From assembly GCF_029852145.1 (NCBI RefSeq), contig NC_079974.1:23228082-23292081 (forward strand): a stretch of 64,000 bases of DNA. The letters are read 5' to 3'. This DNA comes from Microplitis mediator (Eukaryota; Arthropoda; Insecta; Hymenoptera; Braconidae). Below are positions 55,397-64,000 of the stretch, one piece after another (the stretch's first letter is position 1; each line of letters opens with the position of its first letter). Made by a program: the position numbers and the translations under genes. The notes beneath the pieces are model-generated. The model saw only the letters and a list, made by a program, of their open reading frames with translations. It was not told the origin of the DNA and did not search any database.

Positions 55397-57592
55397 TCAG
55401 CTGCACCTGTTGTTGATACGTTTTTTCATTAAGTAATAATTAATATGTCTGCCATGTCTGGTCAATATCGAGGATGATTTTTTATTACTATTATCACTGG
55501 TAGCGGTGGAACTAGGACAGGTGACATTTGAACTTTGTAACTTGTTCCAAATTTCGTACATACCGGAAGAGTCGACTTTGTGCGCGGTAATTGAATTTTT
55601 AAGTACACAGTAATCAAATTTACGCGGTATGTAACTGAACCCAGGATTATTTACGGGCCGCAGTTTAGCCTTTTTCGCGCATAAACCCGTCAAATAAACG
55701 TCTTCTAAATGCAACAGAGGAGTTTTCAACGCGGTCGCGTATAATTTTGATGCGACGTCTAAACTCATAACGTAACCGGTACCTGATAAATAATTTGGAT
55801 ATGTTTTTTCTGAAAACATGTACTTCGGAGTGTACCTGTTAACAAAAAATAATTATTAGCATAATTAAAAATTTTTTAATTGTCGAAGTTTGGCTCCACT
55901 TATTTTTTACCATAAGAATTTGAAAATTCAAATTTCTTAATATTTTGTTTTTTTAAATTTCCCGCGGATTGTTGATAAAAATAAAACGGTATTGCAAATA
56001 ATTATTCCTGTTTTTAAAATTATTAACAAAAAAAATTTTAAATAATTATTTAATAAATTTTCAATTTAATTTTCGTAAAAAAATATCCGCGGGAAAAATA
56101 ATATTTTAATTTTTTCAAAGTATGTTTTTGAATTTTTGAATTTTTGAATTTTCGTTTTTCAATACATCAACTGCAAAAAAATAATATAAAAATATACACA
56201 TGTAGAAAATTTAAAAAACTACAGGTGCAATTTTTTCAAATATTTTTTTTAAAATTTTTTATCGTCTAAAAAAAAATCCAAAAATTATTAGACGTCTGCT
56301 AACTTCAGTATCATATGTTTTTGATAAGCGCGGCAACCGCAATTTATTTAAAATCAACCAATTCCCGTTTCAGTTCAATTTAAAAAAAAATTTATTTTCA
56401 CAAAAATCAGCGACTGATCATCAACCATTTAGCCGCGTAAAAAATAAATGAAACCAAACCCGTAGAAATAAAATTTCACAATAAATACATACCACTTATT
56501 TTTAGGATCAGATATTGGACGGGCATTGCAAATAAGTGACCCCATTAACGTCCCAGCGCTAGTAGGCCTCGACTTGATGACTTTAACTAACCCCGGAACA
56601 TTAACATACATGTCGTCATCAGTTTTCATGAGATAGGTCGCCTGTGGGCAGGTCGTGGTGACCCACTTCAGCATCATCACCGACTTCAGAGTCAAATTAT
56701 TGTAAGTGTCGATGAATTTTTCCTGAATTATGTCTCCGTACTCGTAATTTTCGTCCAGTATCTGGGCATTGAGGGTGTCGTTGGTGCTTTCCCCCAGGAG
56801 GAAAACCACTTTGACAGTCGTGTTCGCTGAAGACGACGTCGACAGGTAATACAAGTTCTGTTCGCTGCCCCAGGTGCTCCTGATGGCCGTTCTCGCCTTC
56901 TGGTTGCCCACCGCCGAGCAAACGATTATCAGGAGATACGGCGGCGAGCTCCCGCAGGCCAACTCCGGACTCGTTATCGCCGTATTGTTGTCTGGGTTTA
57001 TATACAAATTTACATCCCTAGAAGTATTAAACGTCCATCCCGATATTTGTACTGAAATCACAACGATCTCCATTATCCCCTGCTATGATCATCAATGTCC
57101 TAATCAATACACAGACCTCATGCTCATTACTATACTCAGCAGTCCAGGTATTAAAAAAAAAAATAATCTACATACAGTTGATTAAAGCCTCGAAAAAAAA
57201 TGGTCAGTAGCAGCAGCAGAAGTAAAGCGAGTGTTCAAGTCACAGAAAAATAAATTAAATTAAATTAAAATTAATTATCGGCGGTAACATCAAGTGCTGA
57301 TTAGACTATGGAGTATATTAGTTAGCATTATTGTATGCATACCTACAGTAGAGTCTAGGTAGTTTGAACCTCCCCCTAATGATTCAGCAGGGGGTGAAAC
57401 CTCACCTATTCCAAAGAGCGGACCTTGTGCCGAGTGATAAGCGGGAACGTATAGAAGACCAAGGGCTGCTAGGATGATACATCCGACTCCAAGTCGACGA
57501 ATGAATGACATTCGTCTTCCATTACTATTATTGTTGGTACTTATATACACCTGCTGCAGCGGAGACGACGGCAGCAATCGTACTTTGTCCAT
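55397..57592 (-). CDS. Beta-1,3-galactosyltransferase family (GT31), three exons
   Basis: Golgi type II membrane enzyme that transfers galactose or a related sugar in beta-1,3 linkage to glycans. Exons on the minus strand: 57592-57343, 57051-56493 and 55835-55397, giving 415 aa. Seen: a short cytosolic N-terminus, a signal anchor at residues about 35-55 (GVGCIILAALGLLYVPAY), a stem, then the GT31 catalytic domain with ARTAIRSTWG, KVVFLLGES, YGDIIQEKFIDTYNNLTLKS, the metal-binding DDD in YLMKTDDDMYVNV, YPNYLSGTGYVMS and the EDVYLTGLC motif. All family motifs are present. A precise B3GALT or brainiac sub-family cannot be set by eye. A truncated family K MITE lies in the second intron. Confidence 0.92.
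56168..56315. mobile_element. Left-truncated AGCAGAC hairpin MITE (family K)
   Basis: Ends AGACGTCTGCTAACTTCAGT then ATCAT, with the inner TACACATGTAGAAAATTT and CTACAGGTGCAATTTTTTC words; the opposite terminus is missing. In the galactosyltransferase intron 2. Confidence 0.7.
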
Positions 57593-57831
57593 CTAATTAC
57601 GGTATTAATTAATTATTTTTTTTATTTATGGATTTGGATTTTTTATTTGTACCTTTTGTAGCTATTGGCTTTGATAGCGACCCCCATTTACTTGCTGTCA
57701 TTGAAGGAACATCACTTGTGACAAAAATTTAAAATTATTAATGAAAGTAGCAGTCATTTAAAAAATTTTGATTTTCAGTAAACGGAGTAAATACTGACAC
57801 TAAAATTTATAAAATCCATAAAAAAAAAATT

Positions 57832-58637
57832 ATGATCCAGAAGATAGCAGACAATCAAAAATTTTTGGATTTTTTTTTCACCAAATTGCAAATAAAAAAA
57901 AACTAAAAAAATGCACATGTAGAAAATAAAAAAATCTACAAGTGCAATTTTTCAAAATATTTTTTTTTATAATTCATCATTTTTTTTAAATCCCAAAAAT
58001 TATTTGACGTTTGCTAACTATGATACTGAAGCTAGCCGACGTCTAGTAATTTTTGGTTTATTTTTTAAACGATAAATTATGAAAAAAAAAATATTTTGAA
58101 AAATTGCACTTATAGTTTTTTCAATTTTCTACATGTGCATTTTTTTAGTTTTTTTTTTTATCATTAATTCGTTGAAAAAAAAAATCCAAAAATTTTAAAT
58201 TGTCTGCTAACTTCCGGATCATTTGCTAACTTCGGTATCATAAAAAATTATAAGAAATTTATGCAGCAGACATCAGACAGATTTAAAATTATAAATAATT
58301 AAAAAAAAATATTTTTAAAAAATGCACTTATTAATTTTGAAATTTTTAAAAAGTGCATTTTTTAAAATTTTAATTTCCTAATTATTTACTCAATTAATTA
58401 ATAATTTTAAATTTGTCTACTCAGAAATTTTATTATGATCCTGAAGTTAGCAGACATTTAAAAATTTTTGAATTTTTATTTTTCAACAAATCAATTGCAA
58501 AAAAAATAAAATTAAAATGTGCTCATGTAGAAAATTTAAAAAACTACAGGTGCAGATTTTTCAAATATTTTTTTTTTTAATTTATCATTTTTAAAAAGAT
58601 CAAAAAATTATTAGACGTCTGCTAACTTCAGTATCAT
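57832..58637. mobile_element. Cluster of AGCAGAC hairpin MITEs (families K and T)
   Basis: Family K copies at about 57832-58024, 58020-58241 and 58434-58637, plus a partial family T copy at about 58262-58420 between them. Neighbouring K copies share their terminal ATGATAC / GTATCAT bases, as in the 41-kb cluster. Located upstream of the galactosyltransferase first exon. Confidence 0.7.
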
Positions 58638-59609
58638 AATTTTATTCCGAATTTTTTAAAAATTTTGTAATGACAATTAACTTGATAACTAAAAACAATA
58701 AAATTTTTACATATCTACTGTCAGCGTCATTAATCACAAATGATTTATTTAACAATAAAATACTCACTAGTATCTTGATAATCCTCTGCTGCAGACTAGC
58801 TTTCAAATGTATCAGATTACCTGGTAATTATGAATGGATTTTTAAATACAATAAATATAAAATATTAAAAAATACCCAGTGGAAGAGTTTTATCTTTGAT
58901 CAAATATTTATACAGCCTATAATATATCAGTTATGTGTTACAATTAAAGTTACAGGCGAGTGCATTTTTAGCAATCGCCAGATAAAAAACAAATAAAAAA
59001 ACTACATAAGGGTGTGTTTTCAAAACATAGATTACGTTTATTATTATTATTGCAGCCACTGTTTTAAGTTTAAATTTTTAAATAAAATTTCTTTAGTTTA
59101 AAAATTTAAATTTTTTGTTTTCAAAAAATTTCCCGTAAATTTTACTGCCGTGTAGTTGAGAATTTTGAACTTCACTAAAAACTCCAATCACAATTTCTAA
59201 AGTAATCAGTATTTTTGTTGTTAAATCTACAGTATGTGCAAACTATAGTTATGTCATAAAATATATATATATATATATGTATATATAAAAACATATTTAT
59301 CTTGACAAGTTTTTTTTAGTTATTTATCATGAGTCTATCAGATTAAAAATTTGTAAGTATTGATATGATTTATTATTTTTAAGTTGCACTTATATTTTTA
59401 TATATATGTATATATATATATATAAATATATTTTATGTAATTAAATGTGAGTATTTGAATTTAACCTGACAGCGCACAGTATTAATATCAATTTCTATTT
59501 CTCTATATGTCATATATTTTATAATGTAATTATAATTATAATTAAAATTGTAATTGCAAATGATATTTTTAATTACAGATTTTATTTTGAGCAAGTAGTG
59601 GTAATTAAA
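58638..59609. other. Intergenic DNA upstream of AP-3 sigma
   Basis: Holds a 108-codon open frame at 58670-58996 of low-complexity composition that I do not recognise, and (TA)n runs near 59260-59285 and 59400-59425. The AP-3 sigma promoter should lie near the right end, but no core element can be singled out. Confidence 0.4.
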
Positions 59610-62159
59610 ATGATTAAGGCTATTTTGGTATTTAATAATCATGGCAAGCCGAGATTATCAAAATTTTATCATTATTTTGTAAGTGAGTTAATTATTTATT
59701 ATTATTATTATTTTAATTAATGAGTGAAAATGATGACAATAAAGTTAGCAGACATTTAACAACATTTTGATTTTTTTTAACATAAGAATAAATATTTTAA
59801 AAAATATTTTGAAAAATTGCACGTATAGTTTATTAAATTTTCTACACGTGCATGTTTTTAAAAATATATTTTTTTTTATTATTTATCTATTTAAAAAAAT
59901 TTATTTTAATTTAAAATGTCTGCTAACTTAACTGTCATATGAAAATTTAGCAGACATACGAAAATTTTTAATTGCATATAAAAAAATTAAATAATTGAAA
60001 TAATGAAATTTTAAAAAATGCATATTCTAAATTTTGAATTTTTCAAACATGGATTTTTTATGATACTGAAGTTAGCAGACGTCTAATTATTTACGATACT
60101 TAAGTTAGCAGACATCTAATAATTTTTAGATTTTTTTTTTAGACGATAAAACGTAAAAAAAAAATGTTTGAAAAAATTGCACCTGTAGTTTTTTAAATTT
60201 TCTACATGTCCATATTTTTATTTTATTTTTTTGCAATTGATTTTTTGAAAAACAAAAATTCATAAATTTTTTTAAGTCTGTTAACTTCAGGATCATAATT
60301 ATTTTTGGATTATTTTCAAAACGATAAATTACAAAAAAAAATATTTGAGAAAATTGCACCTATAGTTTTTTTAATTTTCTGAATGTGCATATTTTTAGTT
60401 CTTTTTTTTTGTAATTAATTTATTGAAAAAAAAATCCGAAAATTATTGATAGTCTGTCAATTTAAGGTCATGATTTTTTTATTTTTATTTTATGAACATT
60501 TTAAATTATTAATTCAAAGTTTTTAAAATTGACAGATGTCCGCTAACTTTATGAGTGCAAATGAAGTAGACGTCAGACAAATTTAAAATTATTAATAATT
60601 AGGAAATTAAAATTTAAAAAAAATCCACATTTAAAAAATTTAAAAATTAATAAGTGCATTTTTTATAAACATTTTTTCTTTAATTATTCATAATTTTAAA
60701 TTTGTATGTCTGCTGCGTTCAATGAGTGAGCGTAGCAGACACCAGACAAATTTAAAATTATTAATAAATAGAGTAAATACCCAAGTAGAACACTTGCCTT
60801 TGACATCTATAAGATATCAGTCTTTGGCTGCTTTTTGACATATCGATAAGGCACCATGTTGACAAGACGATCAGAAATTAATGTCACCGAAAAAATATCA
60901 ACTTAAAAGACTTGACACAAGTGACGACAAAAAGTAAATTGCAAATAGTAGTAAAATAAGTCTTCTAAATGACTTTTTGATTGACATAAGACAGGAAAAA
61001 CAACACAAATTTTCTATGTCTCCGGAACAACATTTACATACGACATGCAAATTTGTCTTATAATTTTAAAAGACATTAAAGTTGTCTCTGTACTACTTGG
61101 GTAACTAATAAAATAAAATTTTTAAAAAATGCGCACTTACAAAATTTTGAAATCAATAAGTGCATTTTTTATAAATTTTATTTTTTTAATTATTTACTCT
61201 ACTTATTTATAATTTTAAATTCGTCTGATGTCTGATGTCTTTTAATTCCCTGACCTCAATTTTAAAAAAAATATTCAATGACCTCAATCTGTATTAGAAT
61301 TAAAAAAAAAAAATTAAGAGCGAGTTTTTTTAAAACTGGGATTAAATTCAAACTTAGAATTAAATAAAAATTGGGAAATATAATCCTGTATTTAAAAACT
61401 GTTCCCCAACAATTGAACCCACGGCAATTCCAATGACCTCTGATCCCTCTGATAAAAACATCATTTATTTGTACCTATTATTGTATTGTTATATACTAGC
61501 ATATATCAAAGAATCAGTTGCCGGGGGTCAGTTACGGCAGTAAAATAAAAACCAATAAGTTTTTTTTATTAATTTGACAGAATGAAGACATGCAGCAGCA
61601 GATAATAAAAGAAACGTTTCAACTGGTGTCTAAAAGAGACGACAATGTCTGCAATTTTTTAGAAGGTGGAAGTTTGATTGGTGGATCTGATTATAAACTT
61701 ATTTACAGGCACTATGCAACTCTTTATTTTGTATTTTGCGTCGACAGTTCGGAGTCCGAGCTGGGGATACTTGATTTGATTCAGGTCTTTGTCGAGACAC
61801 TGGACAAGTGCTTCGAAAATGTCTGTGAGCTAGACCTGATATTTCATGTCGACAAAGTCCATTACATTCTCAACGAGCTGGTGATGGGCGGGATGGTTCT
61901 GGAGACCAACATGACTGAGATTCTCACGAGAATCGAGGACCAGAACAAGCTCGAGAAACAAGAGGTAAATTATTCAATCATCATTACTGTCATCAATATT
62001 CAAAATTATAATTTGAATTTAAATTTGAATTATCAGGCGGGAATAACAGCAGCACCTGCACGAGCTGTTTCAGCCGTAAAAAATATGAACATTCCTCAGC
62101 AAATAAAAGATATGAAACTTCCTGATCTACCGCAAGCTATTAAAGATCTTAAATTTTGA
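59610..62159 (+). CDS. AP3S2: AP-3 adaptor complex sigma subunit, three exons
   Basis: Small subunit of the AP-3 adaptor, which sorts cargo to lysosome-related organelles such as pigment granules (garnet/orange-type phenotypes in flies). Exons: 59610-59678, 61581-61964 and 62037-62159, giving 191 aa (human AP3S1 and AP3S2 have 193). Seen: MIKAILVFNNHGKPRLSKFY at the N-terminus, then QQIIKETFQLVSKRDDNVCN, DYKLIYRHYATLYFVFCVDS, SESELGILDLIQVFVETLDK, CFENVCELDLIFHVDKVHYI and VLETNMTEILTRIEDQNKLE, and a short tail AVSAVKNMNIPQQIKDM. The long first intron (1.9 kb) is packed with hairpin MITEs. The 72-base second intron is open in frame. Insects generally have one sigma-3 gene, so the numbered symbol is only a homology label. 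Confidence 0.95.
59729..61240. mobile_element. Cluster of AGCAGAC hairpin MITEs in AP-3 sigma intron 1
   Basis: Family K at about 59729-59939, 60060-60295 and a partial at 60296-60470; family T at about 60550-60725 and 60723-61240. The last is split by the MITE at 60780-61101. Ends match the families defined at 35-41 kb. Confidence 0.7.
60780..61101. mobile_element. 322-bp MITE with CCCAAGTAG ends, inserted in a family T element
   Basis: CCCAAGTAGAACAC and GTACTACTTGGG are inverted ends flanked by TA. The surrounding family T sequence (AATAGAGTAAATA, then CTAATAAAATAAAATTTTT) matches the uninterrupted copy at about 37130-37165 (TATAGTAAATAATTAATAAA), which serves as an empty site and fixes the boundaries. 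Confidence 0.85.
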
Positions 62160-62302
62160 CGTCTGTTATCACTAATTAATTATCACCATCATTGTATGCA
62201 TTTATTTTTAGATTAATAAAATATATAATTCATGTTTTATTATTAAAACCCTTATATTTGTCAGATAAATATATATAATGTATGTACAACAAATAATACC
62301 TA

Positions 62303-64000
62303 TTACTTTTTATAAATAGTCGTAGTTTCATTTCCAAGTGATGTCCATATGTACCCACCAGTAGCACTTTCAATAAGCGGTGGCGGGTATGGAGTATTTT
62401 TTAGTCTGTAATAATCCGAGGGCGCGTGCATTATAAATTCCATGCACTCCAGTCTTCGGGGTAAATCTTCTTCAGGGCCAATTATATAAGTTTCCGGACT
62501 GAAACCTTCTTCCGGTGGTGGACTGAAAAAATTAATTATTAGTATCACTGTATTTATTTATTATTTATTTATTTATTTATTTAAATTATCGATCAGGAAG
62601 CTGCTGCTCCATATGACCATAAATCATTACAATTATTAAGTTACATGTAGTTTATAAAAATTAAGATTATAATAATGGTTTTTTGAAATAATAATTAACT
62701 TATAATATAATTATAATTATGGTTAGTTTTAATCTCACAGACATCAACTCTAATTAGTTAAGATCACTCAATATATCTAACCCATTTTCCTCTCTTTCTA
62801 ACAAATATAAATAACATTTTTCTCTAAATTCAACTAAAGTTTCTGATAATGTTATACTTGGCGGCAACGCATTCCAAAGTCTACATCCTGTTACAATAAA
62901 AGAATTAAAATATGCATTTGTGCGTGCAAATGGAACTTGCAATGTATCCGTTCTGTTTGGGTTTCGTCGCGACGGAATATTAGGCCTTAATTTTAAGTCA
63001 GCACAAAACAAACTAGGTCTCATAAGACATAAAATTTTATAAAACTCGCACAATATTAATTGCGTTCTTCGACTGTCTGGTCGTAACCATCCTAAATGCC
63101 TTCTATGTCTTGAAATATGAACATCTCGCCGTATCCGTAACACAAATCTCACACAATTGTTTAGCGATATAGTTAGAGAATTACCTAGTTCTGCTTTTAA
63201 ATATGTAAATAAACATGCACAATAATCATAAATAGGAAATACAAGACTTATAACAAGTTGACGCTTTAATTGCAAGCTTAAATTTGTATCATTCATTCTT
63301 ATTTTATGTAATGCAAATGCAGAGCGCTTTTTAATGCTAGATATATGTTTATTCCAAGACATAGTACTATCAAATGTAATACCTAAATATTTATATGAAA
63401 AGACTATGTCAATCAACGTATTGTTAACAATAATCTGAATTTCTTTATTCTCAATAAGTTCATTTATTCTAGAAATACTAATATGACTTCCGAAAAACAT
63501 GGCCTTAGTCTTGGACTTATTTAATCTTAGATTATTTTGATTACACCAATTCAATATGCACTCAATATCCTCATTTAACCGTTTTATACAATCTACAATA
63601 TTCACTAGCTTGGAACTTATATATATTACTAAGTCATCTGCATACTGTAAAAATAATTGTTTGTTAGATAATAATTTTATAAGAACCTGGTGACAGTGGG
63701 CAGCAGCCACGTTATCGCGGCACTTTTTTCGCAGTACTGATCAGTAATGAATCCCCGTATCTGAGCGTAGTAAATTCCCCCGTCATCAATGTCCTGGACT
63801 GAGACAACGTCGCCTACTTGAAAATACGAGCCCTTGTAGAATACGAAATTGCTGGTGACTGGGGTCGCTACCGACGAAGGAGCTTTAGTTGGCTAATTAT
63901 TTTTAAAATAAAAAAGTACAATTAATATTTTTGTTAATTTGAATAGAAGCAGATAAATATTTTTAACTCACGGGTTTTTTAAAAATATGACGGCGGCCTT
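62303..64000 (-). CDS. GATAD1: GATAD1-like GATA zinc-finger domain protein, C-terminal part
   Basis: Chromatin protein of the GATAD1 family, associated with H3K4me3 and HDAC-type complexes. Only the C-terminal part is in the window. Exons on the minus strand: 64000-63972 (partial, reads GRRHIFKKP), 63892-63687 and 62522-62303, all in phase. Seen: FVFYKGSYFQVGDVVSVQD, IYYAQIRGFITDQYCEKSAA, ITWLLPTVTS, YIIGPEEDLPRRLECMEFIM and GGYIWTSLG; these align segment by segment with the C-terminal half of human GATAD1. The N-terminal zinc finger would be beyond position 64000. The last intron is almost entirely a 5'-truncated LINE. The donor of that intron (CCAG then GTTCTTATA) is weak at positions +3 to +6. 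Confidence 0.9.
62547..63684 (-). mobile_element. 5'-truncated non-LTR retrotransposon (LINE) in GATAD1 intron
   Basis: The minus-strand open frame 63710-62754 (318 codons) contains the reverse-transcriptase catalytic box FLQYADDLVIY, then NLRLNKSKTKAMFFGS, YKYLGITFDSTMSWNKHI and the LINE C-terminal signature CRLWNALPPSI. The RT fingers, endonuclease and ORF1 are missing, so this is a dead copy truncated at its 5' end. The frame's first residues are GATAD1 exon read in another phase. A 3' tail of TAAA repeats (about 62560-62585) fits target-primed reverse transcription. Jockey/CR1-like by general resemblance; the clade is not certain. The frame is undamaged, which suggests recent insertion. 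Confidence 0.88.

Noticed and set aside
58670..58996. 108-codon open frame between galactosyltransferase and AP-3 sigma
   Set aside because: Ile/Leu/Asn-rich as expected from AT-rich DNA, no motif, no promoter evidence. A fast-evolving small gene cannot be fully excluded.

Overview
The window is AT-rich eukaryotic nuclear DNA with spliced genes, GT-AG introns and a heavy load of short non-coding inverted-repeat transposons. Every recognisable protein has an animal orthologue. The spelling of HDAC1 (CYYYDSDIGNYYYGQG) and of glutamate decarboxylase points to an insect. A hymenopteran such as a parasitoid wasp would fit, but that is an inference from style and base composition, not something the sequence proves.

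Layout. (1) 1-2400: upstream DNA with no supportable gene. (2) 3117-28140 (+): glutamate decarboxylase (GAD/Gad1), ten coding exons over 25 kb, its introns swollen by many MITE-like elements. Most of one coding exon has been tandemly duplicated as a broken copy. (3) 28.5-33.3 kb: intergenic, with six inverted-repeat elements. (4) 33502-35580 (+): fumarylacetoacetase (FAH), seven exons. (5) 36.3-36.6 kb (-): an orphan 5'-UTR-like exon. (6) 38145-40678 (-): histone deacetylase HDAC1/Rpd3. (7) 42958-46691 (+): ABHD2 lipase, divergent from HDAC1. (8) 47456-48859 (-): a secreted C-type-lectin-like protein with a long poly-asparagine tract. (9) 49.1-51.6 kb: a 187-bp satellite array. (10) 51946-53475 (+): GPATCH4-like G-patch protein. 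(11) 55397-57592 (-): beta-1,3-galactosyltransferase. (12) 59610-62159 (+): AP-3 complex sigma subunit. (13) 62303-64000 (-): GATAD1 orthologue, running off the window, with a 5'-truncated LINE in its last intron.

The genes look like an ordinary housekeeping and neuronal neighbourhood and do not form a pathway. The unusual content is the repeat landscape. It has at least ten families of non-autonomous inverted-repeat elements. These include two near-perfect 1-kb palindromes, a G-rich-ended TIR family in four sequence sub-types, TTAA-flanked elements, elements with interiors built from reiterated short palindromic words, and two hairpin families carrying the word AGCAGAC that are confined to the right half of the window. 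Several are nested, which gives relative insertion ages. I found no CRISPR array, rRNA gene, intact tRNA gene or prokaryote-type operon. I found no convincing new biological system; the best leads are the GAD exon duplication, the palindrome pair and the dense hairpin families.
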